Part shown: piece by piece, positions 1-8,310 of the stretch
How the letters are laid out: each line of letters opens with the position of its first letter
Numbering within the stretch: position 1 is the stretch's first letter
Source of the DNA: Bacteroidota bacterium
GTDB lineage: Bacteria > Bacteroidota > Bacteroidia > AKYH767-A > OLB10
Assembly (NCBI GenBank): GCA_016714535.1
Contig: JADKDR010000004.1
Span: forward strand, 124,001-188,000
Reading direction: 5' to 3'
Length of the DNA: 64,000 nucleotides
Program-made: the position numbers and the translations under genes
The notes under the pieces: generated by a model
Told to the model about the DNA's origin: nothing
Databases searched by the model: none
The model's input: only the letters and a program-made list of their open reading frames with translations

Positions 1-634
1 AGAAAAGGAAGAATGAAAGTCATCCGGTTAATTCAAAAACAACAGCCAGCAATAGGCAGCAGTCGCATACGCAGAGTGTATGAGCGATATGGATTTGCAT
101 TAACCAAAAATTAAAACGTAGAGTAAAAAGACAACCCAAAGAATCCGATTGCAGTACCACTGGCACGTAACATAGAGTGGGTATGGATTTTATGAGCGAT
201 GCCTTAATTGATGGAAGAAGAATACGCACATTGAATATTGTAGAGCAATATAACCGCGAATGCTTAGCATCCGTGTAGCACACAGCATCACAGCAAAGAG
301 TGTTATTGAGTTTTTAGAACAACGCATTGAAATAGACGGAAAGCCAATAAGTATCCGCCCTGACAACGGACCTGAATTCACCTCGAAAGCATTTCAGCTT
401 TGGTTGCATAACAAAAAAATAAATTGGAGTAAAATTGAAAAAGGAGCACCACAACAAAATGCCATTGTTGAACGGTTCAATCGCACCTATCGTGAAGATA
501 TATTGGATGCATACTTATTTAAAAACATTAAACATGCACAGGAAATAACAAATAACTGGATTGAAGAATATAATACCAAGCGCCCGCATCAATCATTAAA
601 TCAACTAACACCACATGAATTTGCCGCAGCATAA
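1..634 (+). pseudogene. IS3-family transposase OrfB, fragmented and frameshifted
   Basis: This is a DDE integrase-core transposase of the IS3 OrfB type, truncated by the window start. Visible pieces in order are a helical stretch with RIRRVYERYGFALTK, the first Asp block MDFMSDAL near 188, the second Asp block RPDNGPEFTS near 355, and the catalytic Glu block NAIVERFNR, ending with the family-typical KRPHQSLNQLTPHEF. The reading frame is broken by single-base indels near 106-110, 141, 183 and 275; correcting these gives one continuous protein. The last 124 codons (260-634) are intact. No terminal inverted repeat was identified. Either a decayed insertion sequence or one read with errors. Confidence 0.85.
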
Positions 635-680
635 GGTTTTTTTTAGGCATGGAGCCTCAAGAATATCAACTTCTTACAGG

Positions 681-716
681 CAACAAAAAAAACGGACGCA
701 AATTGATGCGTCCGTT
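681..716 (-). terminator. Intrinsic terminator of the minus-strand small RNA
   Basis: A perfect 10-bp inverted repeat (691-700 with 707-716, arms AACGGACGCA/TGCGTCCGTT) closes a 6-nt loop. Read on the minus strand it is followed directly by eight T residues, the classic rho-independent layout. No minus-strand protein gene ends here, which is why a non-coding transcript is proposed. Confidence 0.75.
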
Positions 717-807
717 AGGGCACGATATTCCATCGGCATGAACTTATCCCTGGCAGGTTGCTCCTCAGCAGAGCCTGATTCCGTTTCAGTTCATGTTTGC
801 AATTTTC
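683..807 (-). ncRNA. Candidate structured small RNA, possibly SRP (4.5S)-like
   Basis: On the minus strand an 8-base arm CATGAACT (near 789-796) pairs with AGTTCATG (near 738-745), enclosing a hairpin carrying CAGG..CTC-TGCT-GAG-GAGCA. That outline recalls the CAGG/AGCA symmetric loop of bacterial SRP RNA, but the tetraloop is not GGAA and there is an extra G. The RNA would end at a perfect 10-bp stem followed by a T-run (681-716). A TATAGTTTTTG box lies just upstream (813-823). A riboswitch whose downstream gene was lost to the adjacent IS3 remnant is an alternative. The 5' end is inferred. The existence of a structured transcript is more secure than its identity. Confidence 0.45.
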
Positions 808-859
808 AATCTCAAAAACTATATTTACAAACTGCTAAATTTTCCAGCCACATTCATAA

Positions 860-1454
860 CCTATACACGGGTCAAAAACAACTTTATATAACCTGAATCC
901 GGGAGTTTCTTATTCACTAAACCGATTACTTAAAAATAAAAGCTATAATGTAGGTGCTGAAATATTACTAAAAAACAAAAAAGTAATCATTCCGTTTAGA
1001 TATTTTTCACAATTTCAAATTTAACTATCCCATTAGAACAATTGATGAGCCCGAGTTAGAACTAAATATTTTCAGGCAAGCAAAGATTTATAATTACAAA
1101 AATTTATTTGTAAACTTAGATTTCGGATTGGGAGCCTGTCTAAAGCTCAACGATTTGTTCATTTCAGATAGGAGTATTAGTGGGTTTTCAAATTACGAAA
1201 ATACTATCTACCGATATTACCTGGAAGAATATCATAATCACGCTATTTCTCCCAACCTATTAACTAGATTGTCAATTGGTCATAGTTTTTCAAAATTCAA
1301 AATGTCTTTAGGAATTTACTTTGCATATGCACCCTTAATGCCTTTAAATTTTCATGTAGCTACATTAGATGTAAAAAAATTGCAAACACCATTTTATTAT
1401 TATGTAGTTTACAATTCAAATACTATACAGGGGAATTTAAATTTTCTATTTTAA
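860..1454 (+). pseudogene. Broken barrel-like (outer membrane?) protein fragment
   Basis: Two overlapping reading frames together encode an aromatic-rich, alternating beta-strand sequence (LNPGVSYSLNRLL ... IIPFRYFSQFQI, then NYPIRTIDEPELELNIF ... LNFLF) typical of small Bacteroidetes outer-membrane barrels. The frame changes at the T-run 1020-1022, where removing one T joins the two halves. There is no start codon or signal peptide upstream, so the 5' end is missing as well. The open part is 1128-1454. Family not recognised; the barrel assignment rests on composition and strand pattern only. Confidence 0.4.
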
Positions 1455-1543
1455 TAATAGAATAACGCATTAAAGCAGTTTGGCTTAATTATAAAATACC
1501 TATATCAAATTTACACCTGTACAAAAAGTACTTAGCTAAATTA

Positions 1544-3364
1544 TTACTTGCTCTTTAACATCTCCAAATTTCGTTGCACAAATGCTGTAAGATCTTCCCC
1601 TTTTAGAAGTCCATTTTGCAACAATGCCAAATCTATTACGTGCTTCATTACTTGCTCTTGATTAATAGCATCCGTATCAACTATAATTTTTGATACCAAT
1701 GGATGATTTTCATTAAGTATCAAATTATAATTTTCGGGCATCACTCCCATCCAATCATAACCTCCGCCCATTTTGCTCATGTCTTTCATTCTTCGCATAA
1801 ATTCGCTTTGCGTTATATATACCGGGGCATCAGTTGGAGACATGGGTTCTATTTGAACTTGATATTTTTCTTTCACAACAATTTTTTCTGCCAACTCCTT
1901 CAACATTTTTTCTTGATCAGCATTTAATGCTGATGCCGGTTTCTCTGTCTTCTTTATTAAGTTGTCTATCACATCCGAATCAATACGTACAAATTGTACG
2001 TTCTCTAATTTCTGCTCAAGCGTTTGAATAAAGTGTGTATCCAATTGTCCGTCCAACAAAAGAACATCATAGCCCTTATCGGTAGCAGCTTTAATTAATG
2101 TATGATGTGCAACAGCATCATGGGTATATAGATAAATTACCTTTTTATCCTTGTCTTCCTGGTTTAGCTTTACAAGGGTATTGTACTCTTCAAGTGTGTA
2201 ATACTTGCCGGCATTGCTTTTGAGCAGAGTAAAACTTTTTGCACGGTCGAAGAATTTATCATCGGTCAATACTCCGTATTTGATAAACAAGCCAAGCTCA
2301 TCCCACTTTTCTTCAAATTCGTTTCGCTTTTCACTAAAAATTTCATCCAGTTTATCCGCTACCTTTTTTGTAATGTGCGAGCTTATCTTTTTCACGTTGC
2401 CATCGCTTTGCAAATAGCTTCGCGAAACATTTAGCGGAATATCGGGACTATCAATAACCCCATGCAACAGGGTTAAAAATTCAGGCACTATCCCTTCCAC
2501 ATTATCGGTAACAAAAACCTGATTGCAATAAAGCTGCACTTTGTTTTTTTGCATCATGTCGCTATTGCGTTTGTGGCGCGGAAAATATAATATACCGGTA
2601 AGGTTAAATGGATAGTCAACATTGAGATGAATGTGAAAGAGGGGGTCTTCGGCTATCGGATATAATTCTTTATAAAAACTCTTATAGTCTTCCTGGCCCA
2701 GGTCGACTGGTTTTTTAGTCCATGCAGGGGCTGTGTTATTTACTTGCTTCTCATTAAACAATACTGGCACTGGCAGAAAGCGGCAATACTTATCCAAAAG
2801 TGTTTCTATGCGAACCATTTCAAGAAATTCTGCGTTTTCATCATTAATAAAAAGTGTTATGGTTGTGCCGCGTTCATCCTTACTTGTTTCCGCAAGTGTG
2901 TATTCGGTACTGCCATCGCAACTCCATTTTACAGCAGGTGCATCCTTGTATGATTTAGTGGTAAACTCCACTTTGTCGGCAACCATAAATGCTGAATAAA
3001 ATCCAAGGCCAAAGTGGCCGATTATCGGGTTGGCTTCTGTTTCATTTTTAAATTTTTCGAGAAATTCTTCGGCACCTGAAAATGCTACCTGATTGATATA
3101 TTTTTCAACCTCATCGGCTGTCATACCCAAGCCACTATCTTCTATGGTAATGGTTTTGGCTTCTTTATCAACCGCAATCTTTATCTCCAGATTCCCCAAT
3201 TCGGTTTTGTTCTCTCCAACATTGGTAAGCGTTTTAATTTTTTGCGAAGCATCAACTGCATTGCTAACCAACTCGCGTAAAAATATTTCGTGGTCGCTAT
3301 AAAGAAATTTTTTGATAATGGGAAAAATGTTTTCCGTTTGAACCGAAATTTTGCCAGTAGCCAT
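1544..3364 (-). CDS. htpG: Molecular chaperone HtpG (Hsp90)
   Basis: ATP-dependent cytosolic chaperone of the Hsp90 family, about 606 residues. The N-terminal GHKL ATPase shows the Asn/Asp motif FLRELVSNAVDA, the DSGLGM motif and the GHFGLGFYSAF glycine loop; the middle domain follows with SRSYLQSD, and the C-terminal dimerisation part ends at LEMLKSK. I chose the ATG at 3364, giving MATGKISVQ, because the longer open frame adds 18 residues with no counterpart in the family. It is slightly shorter than the E. coli protein, as is common in this phylum. Transcribed alone; divergent from the holin-like gene at 3814. Confidence 0.97.
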   Translation of the reverse strand: MATGKISVQTENIFPIIKKFLYSDHEIFLRELVSNAVDASQKIKTLTNVGENKTELGNLEIKIAVDKEAKTITIEDSGLGMTADEVEKYINQVAFSGAEEFLEKFKNETEANPIIGHFGLGFYSAFMVADKVEFTTKSYKDAPAVKWSCDGSTEYTLAETSKDERGTTITLFINDENAEFLEMVRIETLLDKYCRFLPVPVLFNEKQVNNTAPAWTKKPVDLGQEDYKSFYKELYPIAEDPLFHIHLNVDYPFNLTGILYFPRHKRNSDMMQKNKVQLYCNQVFVTDNVEGIVPEFLTLLHGVIDSPDIPLNVSRSYLQSDGNVKKISSHITKKVADKLDEIFSEKRNEFEEKWDELGLFIKYGVLTDDKFFDRAKSFTLLKSNAGKYYTLEEYNTLVKLNQEDKDKKVIYLYTHDAVAHHTLIKAATDKGYDVLLLDGQLDTHFIQTLEQKLENVQFVRIDSDVIDNLIKKTEKPASALNADQEKMLKELAEKIVVKEKYQVQIEPMSPTDAPVYITQSEFMRRMKDMSKMGGGYDWMGVMPENYNLILNENHPLVSKIIVDTDAINQEQVMKHVIDLALLQNGLLKGEDLTAFVQRNLEMLKSK

Positions 3365-3813
3365 AAGATTAATTGATTTAATATTTGTTAGAGTGGGGCA
3401 AGTCAAAAGCAATGCCAACAGGTAAAGTGTGACAAAATTTCACTCGCATACAAAAGAATCTATAGCAATGGGCATATAATGATGTGGGGGTATGCTTGCC
3501 AGGTGGCGAGTGATTGATATTTATCACTTGAAATCTATTAGGCTTTATTTAGCTGTCATACTCCGTGTTGCTCTTCCGGTTTGCCTTTTACACCTTCAGC
3601 ACTGTTGATACTGTTGCATCAATTATGCAGGCCATGCAAGTTGAAATTAATACGCGGTGCTCATAGTATCTAATTTGCATTATAGATTGCGAAAAATACT
3701 TTTCGCACCGTGTATGGTTTGCCGGATTATGAGATTTATCATCTATATAAATGACAAAACTCGCGAAATCGGGATTTTAATACTTTACATTTACCTTTCA
3801 TAAATGAAACACG
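3365..3813. other. Intergenic region, divergent promoters expected
   Basis: About 450 bases between divergent htpG and the holin-like gene. I see no ORF with coding character, no repeat shared with the rest of the window and no strong hairpin. It presumably holds both promoters, but neither shows a convincing full TTG-N19-TAnnTTTG match. Confidence 0.5.
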
Positions 3814-4170
3814 ATGATAACTGAAGAAAAAGAAAAAATTGAACATTTAATTGAACATGCTGAGGAGTATATTAATACAAGGCAGGAGTTGCTGAAACTG
3901 ATTGTTGCTGAAAAAACAAGCACTGTATTGTCATCAGTCATGTCAAACCTGATCATCTCTTTTATTTTCTTTTTTGTGTTTGTGTTTGCAAGTTTCGGTC
4001 TTGCTTATTTTATTGCTGAATATATCGGCAAGACTTATTTGGGATTTATAGCCACCGCAGGAATCTACTTCGTGATAGGTTTATTGTTGCATTGGAATCG
4101 AGAAAAATTATTGCGAACTCCCTTTATGAACAGCATCATAAAAAACTATTTCAAAGATGAACAAAATTGA
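3814..4170 (+). CDS. Small membrane protein, holin-superfamily III-like
   Basis: A 118-residue protein with a charged amphipathic N-terminus (residues 1-35), two hydrophobic segments (about 45-70 and 78-95) and a basic C-terminal tail. This layout matches the chromosomal 'putative holin, superfamily III' group common in bacteria, where lysis is not the established role. The stop overlaps the start of the next gene by 14 bases, so the two are probably co-translated. There are no phage genes nearby, so a prophage holin is unlikely. Function unknown. Confidence 0.65.
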   Translation: MITEEKEKIEHLIEHAEEYINTRQELLKLIVAEKTSTVLSSVMSNLIISFIFFFVFVFASFGLAYFIAEYIGKTYLGFIATAGIYFVIGLLLHWNREKLLRTPFMNSIIKNYFKDEQN

Positions 4171-4522
4171 AAACTTAATGCAGTTGCAGCTTGAAATAAG
4201 CCGACTTAAAGGTGTAGCCAAAGATCAAGAAAAGCAGCTAAAAAAAGATTTGCTTGAAATAAAAGAGGACCTTAAGCCTGCCAATATTATAATGAATGGT
4301 ATTTCCTCTTTTACCGGAATCAAATTGAATAATAAAGACTTTTTGAAAGAAGGGTTTGCTTATGGAATATCGCTTTTGCTTCAGCGTTTTGTTCTTAAAA
4401 CTGAGCGTAAAGTTGAAGATAAAATTTATCATTTAGTTGACAGCGTTTTCGAGCGGCTACAAAGTTTTTTGCAAAAGCACACTCACGCAGAAGCAAAAAG
4501 AAAAGAAAGAGAAGATATATGA
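4157..4522 (+). CDS. Hypothetical protein paired with the holin-like gene
   Basis: A 121-residue soluble or peripheral protein, rich in Lys and Glu, with heptad-like helices at residues 1-40 and 85-115 and one moderately hydrophobic central stretch (FAYGISLLLQRFVL). It starts inside the end of the preceding membrane protein gene and lies 26 bases before the universal stress protein, suggesting a three-gene unit. I do not recognise a family. A partner that binds the membrane protein is a reasonable inference only. Confidence 0.6.
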   Translation: MNKIENLMQLQLEISRLKGVAKDQEKQLKKDLLEIKEDLKPANIIMNGISSFTGIKLNNKDFLKEGFAYGISLLLQRFVLKTERKVEDKIYHLVDSVFERLQSFLQKHTHAEAKRKEREDI

Positions 4523-4548
4523 TTTATTAATTTGGTTTAAGTTTAAAC

Positions 4549-5394
4549 ATGATAGCAATGCCTATAAAAAAAATTCTATGCCCTACCGATTTTTCTAATG
4601 CTGCCAACAATGCGGTGGAGTATGCTGCATACCTTGCCAAGAAAACCGGGGCGCAAATAACATTGACACATGTGTTGTCGCTGCCGGTAATTTATGATGA
4701 CTTCAACTCGCCTGAAATGCTGACCGCTTTCGATGCCAATAGAATAGAAGTAGAGCAAATTCTCAAAAATCAAGCGGCCAATGTGAGAAACGAATTTGAA
4801 GTAGCATGTGACTATGACCTTATGCTTTCTAATGCTGAAGATGCCGATAGCGACATTGCCCAAAGCTCCGAAGTATTTGACTTAATTGTATGTGGCACCA
4901 ATGGTGCCGACAATATTTTCCAATTTTATTTTGGCAGCCACAGCTACCGCATTTCGCGCAATGCTGCTGCTGCCACGCTTATCGTGCCCGAGGTGTGCAC
5001 TTTCAAGGGAATTAGTAACATGGTGTTTTTATCCGGCTACAAAGCCGGTGATCAAATTCAGATAGGTCAGTTACAGGAATTTGTTTCGGCCTTTAATGCG
5101 AACTTAACGGCAATGCATGTCAGTGAAAAAGATACACCCGGAAATCAGGAGCTCTATCATACGTTTGCTCATTTGCTTGACGAGGCATTTGACTTTCGCA
5201 TGAAAATTAATTTTCATCGCATGGTTAATGAGGATACTGCACAGGCAACAGAACATTACATGCATGAGTCGCATGCCGATGTACTTGCGGTGTATATGGA
5301 GAAGCACGGTTTTCTGTACAGATTGTTTCACACTGACCTTATTAAAAACATAACATCATATGCCGACTATCCGGTGTTGGTTTTTCACCGATAA
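4549..5394 (+). CDS. Universal stress protein, tandem UspA domains
   Basis: A 281-residue protein with two Usp domains (about 4-145 and 155-281). The first keeps the ATP-binding signature G-2x-G-9x-G-S in GTNGADNIFQFYFGS; the second lacks it, ending in a degenerate YADYPVLVFHR. Tandem Usp proteins act in stress survival and may sense ATP; target unknown. Start could be the ATG at 4549 or the one at 4558 giving MPIKKILCPTDFS, which matches the usual Usp N-terminus. Probably the last gene of a unit with the two small genes upstream. Confidence 0.9.
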   Translation: MIAMPIKKILCPTDFSNAANNAVEYAAYLAKKTGAQITLTHVLSLPVIYDDFNSPEMLTAFDANRIEVEQILKNQAANVRNEFEVACDYDLMLSNAEDADSDIAQSSEVFDLIVCGTNGADNIFQFYFGSHSYRISRNAAAATLIVPEVCTFKGISNMVFLSGYKAGDQIQIGQLQEFVSAFNANLTAMHVSEKDTPGNQELYHTFAHLLDEAFDFRMKINFHRMVNEDTAQATEHYMHESHADVLAVYMEKHGFLYRLFHTDLIKNITSYADYPVLVFHR

Positions 5395-5526
5395 AATAAA
5401 ACTCCTTACATCTTATTTGCAAAATGAAGACAACCAATATTTATATGGGCTCATGGTATCAGCGTTTGGATACATTCCAATTAGTAGCAAAGTGAACTGC
5501 CTTGAATATTTATAATCTAAACGACC

Positions 5527-5534
5527 TAATTTTG
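5527..5534 (+). promoter_or_regulatory. Putative -7 box for the lipoprotein gene
   Basis: TAATTTTG matches the Bacteroidetes TAnnTTTG element, 26 bases before the ATG at 5560. A TTG lies at 5502-5504, giving a 22-base spacer, slightly longer than the usual 19-21. Confidence 0.45.
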
Positions 5535-5559
5535 TAAAATCAATTAATAGAACACCAAC

Positions 5560-6765
5560 ATGCAAAAATTAAAAACAATTTTACTGCTTTTATCAATTTC
5601 ATTAACTGCCTGCGCGCAAAACCCATTTAAAACACTTTCAGATAGTTTGGCAAAAGCATACTTGCAAAACAAACCGGGATCTTTGGTTATAGGTATTTTT
5701 GATAATGGTCGCCAAAAAATATTTTACTATGGTGAAACAAGTAAAGGAAACAAACAGACGCCCGACTCGGGCAGCATATTTGAACTTGGAGAAATTACAG
5801 AAACATTCACTTCGGTGCTTTATGCCGAAATGAGTGTAAAGGGGATTGTAAAAATGGATGAGAAACTACAGGATATGCTTCCGGTAAATGTACCGGCTCC
5901 TGTATACCACGAAATAATTTGTAAGAAAGCAGATGATGCATCGCAACTTGGGCAAATGCAGGAGCAAAAGGCTAATGTTAAAATTGACTTCACCCCTTAT
6001 GTTTGCTTTCCTGATCCATCATCAAAACCACAATACTTAATCTTATGTGATCTTGCTACACACACTACCGGTTTGCCGGCCTATCCATCCAATTTAAAAA
6101 AGAATAAATCAAATCCTTATGGAGGGTATCAAACAGAAGATCTCTATACCTATTTAAAGAATCACAACTTTAGCAAGCCACTAGGGTATGACTATGAATA
6201 CTCCGCTACGGGTATGGCCTTGCTGGGCCATGCGCTTTCGTTAAAAATGCAAACAGGATTTGATACACTGCTTACCGATCGCATTTTAGTACCACTAAAA
6301 ATGACCGATACCGAAATAATACTCTCAGAGCAAAATAAAAGCAGGTTGGTTACAGGTTATAATCGGAAAGGAAGGGAAGCGTCACCCTGGGTGTATGATG
6401 TGCTGGCTCCGTCCGGTGGTCTGCATTCTACGCCATCAGATATGATGAAATTTCTTTCGGCCAATTTGAATAAGGAAAAAAATGATTACGTAAACATACT
6501 TGATTACACTCATAATGCGCGACTGCGGCTTACAGATAAAAAAGAAGATACCGAAATTGCATTGGGATGGAAAATAAATTCGCTTGGAGCCGAACATAAC
6601 AGAGTAGTATGGCAACAAGGAAGTACCGGAGGATACAGCGCCTATATTGGTTTTGTAGAAACCAATCATACAGGAGTATTTGTATTATCATCGGTTTCAA
6701 AAAATGTTGATTTTATTGGATTGAAAATATTGCAAAAACTTTCGCGCGAAAAAATGAATGACTAA
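5560..6765 (+). CDS. Beta-lactamase-fold lipoprotein with degenerate active site
   Basis: A 401-residue class C beta-lactamase/PBP4-like protein. The N-terminus has a lipobox (SLTAC, Cys18), so it should be a lipoprotein. Fold landmarks are clear: FELGEITETFTS, LATHTTGLPAYP, YEYSATGMALLG, APSGGLHSTPSDMMKF and WQQGSTGGYSAYIGF. However, the catalytic SxxK motif is replaced (Glu78 and Glu81 where Ser and Lys are expected), the YxN motif reads Y214-S-A216, and the usual HxG motif has Gln in place of His. It also carries an insert near residues 118-155. Hydrolase activity by the normal mechanism looks impossible, so a binding or structural role is inferred. Monocistronic, convergent with the permease gene. 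Confidence 0.85.
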   Translation: MQKLKTILLLLSISLTACAQNPFKTLSDSLAKAYLQNKPGSLVIGIFDNGRQKIFYYGETSKGNKQTPDSGSIFELGEITETFTSVLYAEMSVKGIVKMDEKLQDMLPVNVPAPVYHEIICKKADDASQLGQMQEQKANVKIDFTPYVCFPDPSSKPQYLILCDLATHTTGLPAYPSNLKKNKSNPYGGYQTEDLYTYLKNHNFSKPLGYDYEYSATGMALLGHALSLKMQTGFDTLLTDRILVPLKMTDTEIILSEQNKSRLVTGYNRKGREASPWVYDVLAPSGGLHSTPSDMMKFLSANLNKEKNDYVNILDYTHNARLRLTDKKEDTEIALGWKINSLGAEHNRVVWQQGSTGGYSAYIGFVETNHTGVFVLSSVSKNVDFIGLKILQKLSREKMND

Positions 6766-6902
6766 AGGGAGTTGTTGTGAATCAATACACTTCGCTAACA
6801 GATAAATCGTAGAGGAACGTAATTGCGCAAAATCAAAATTTTAGCAATTTCAAAATCCTGCCACTCGTAACTTCTTCCCTTTTACTACTTTTCTTGATTG
6901 CA

Positions 6903-7994
6903 TCAATTATCTGGTTTTTTTGCCGACTCACTATCGCCAAGTAAAATCGATACTATTTTCAGGCTTTCGGTTTTATCTGCTATCAACTTTGCTATTCCTA
7001 AAAAAGGGATAAACAAAATCATGCCGGCAGCACCCCATAATATACCGCCAGCTATAATTGTAAGAATGGTAATTAGGCTGTTTATTTTTAACTTGCGACT
7101 AACAGCAACAGGAAAAATTATGTTAGCCTCAAGGTATTGTACCAAGGCAAAAACAAACACTACTCCTAAAGGATGCCAAATGGTATTATACTCAATCCAT
7201 GAAATTGAAATAGGCAGCAGCGAACCAACTATTATTCCAACATAAGGAATAAAGGTAAGTATGGAAGCCGTAAAACCAAACAAGATGGGATGCGGCACTC
7301 CGACTATGGCTAAACCAATGCTGTTAAGCACTCCGACTATGAGATATACAGTTAGCATGCCTTTAATAAAACTGTAATAGGTATGAACCACCTCGCGCAT
7401 TACTAATTTTATATCTTCCTTTTTGCTCAATGGAAACAATTCGTACAATACCGTTATTAGTAAATGCCGGTGGTAAAGAATGAGAAAAGACAATACCGGA
7501 ATAATAATTATGAGAACCAATGTTACAGACATTGAATAAAAAGTGGTTTTCAAAAAAGGAAATAATTGCGCTGAGCTGCTGTCGGCAAAATTACTTAGCC
7601 ATGTCGCCTGTTGTTCTTTCGAATAATTAAAATTTAAAACGATATATGATTCTAATCCGGATAGTTTATCCAACAGTTTTGTTTTAATTAATTGCCACTC
7701 ATGAGCAAAGCCTGCTACTTGCAGAAAAAGTATATAACAAATACCTGCCAATAACATTGTCATACCAAAGAGCGAAATTGCAATTGCCAGACTTTTGTTC
7801 AATCCCTTTTTTTCTAGCATCGAACAAATGGGGAAAAGTAGAAAGCTAAAGAGCAGCGCTATGCTAAGAGGAATAAATACCGTTCTCCCAAAATAAAGTA
7901 TGATTGAGAGCAAGACCGTAAACTGCAACACCTTAAGTACAGAAATATTTACTCCATTATTGTGTCCCATCTTATCTGTTTGTTTATACTCCAT
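6903..7994 (-). CDS. AI-2E family transporter / PerM-like permease
   Basis: A 363-residue polytopic inner-membrane protein of the AI-2E exporter (UPF0118) family. It has an N-terminal hydrophobic pair (about 20-80), a large middle loop, a central pair near 145-180, and the conserved C-terminal block with PHPILFGFTASILTFIPYVG and GGILWGAAGMILFIPFLG. Members include TqsA and several Na+/H+ antiporters, so the substrate cannot be assigned. The first ATG of the open frame is used; a start at MGHNNGV nine residues on is also possible. Confidence 0.9.
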   Translation of the reverse strand: MEYKQTDKMGHNNGVNISVLKVLQFTVLLSIILYFGRTVFIPLSIALLFSFLLFPICSMLEKKGLNKSLAIAISLFGMTMLLAGICYILFLQVAGFAHEWQLIKTKLLDKLSGLESYIVLNFNYSKEQQATWLSNFADSSSAQLFPFLKTTFYSMSVTLVLIIIIPVLSFLILYHRHLLITVLYELFPLSKKEDIKLVMREVVHTYYSFIKGMLTVYLIVGVLNSIGLAIVGVPHPILFGFTASILTFIPYVGIIVGSLLPISISWIEYNTIWHPLGVVFVFALVQYLEANIIFPVAVSRKLKINSLITILTIIAGGILWGAAGMILFIPFLGIAKLIADKTESLKIVSILLGDSESAKKPDN

Positions 7995-8310
7995 AATATG
8001 AATGTGCTGCTTTCTGATTAATCTTTACGCTAACTATTATCACAACTATTATTGCTTTTTAAAATCAAAAACCCATTGTACATACTTAAACTTTGGTAGC
8101 ATGAGGGAGAATTATTAAAAGAGCAATAATACAAATCAATGGCATTGCAAATGAAGGGCTTATAAACCGACCTCTGCCATTTTGTAAAAATAATTACCAT
8201 CGCATAAATAATAGCTGACATAAATCAGTAAAGCCGGTGATATATTATATCACCGGCCTTCATAAAACCAAGTTAGCAATTTTAAAACTTAAAGCTGCAA
8301 TGTTTCGAAA
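7995..8310. other. Intergenic region with one terminator hairpin
   Basis: About 315 bases between the permease gene and the patatin gene, both on the minus strand. It holds the hairpin listed at 8232-8256 and presumably the permease promoter. A 63-codon minus-strand ORF here (8030-8221) has no coding character or family match. Confidence 0.5.
8232..8256 (-). terminator. Hairpin downstream of the patatin gene
   Basis: A perfect 12-bp inverted repeat around a single T (arms GCCGGTGATATA/TATATCACCGGC). It lies 55 bases past the stop of the minus-strand patatin gene, so it probably ends that transcript, although the following T-run is weak. Confidence 0.55.

Noticed and set aside
615..896. 93-codon ORF overlapping the IS3 end
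   Set aside because: It runs across the terminator hairpin and small-RNA arms on the other strand and has no protein-like composition or family feature.
3814..4522. Prophage lysis module
   Set aside because: A holin-like protein alone, with no endolysin or phage structural genes nearby, does not support a prophage.
8030..8221. 63-codon minus-strand ORF
   Set aside because: Short, Ser/Asn/Tyr-rich without motif, no start context; looks like open non-coding sequence.
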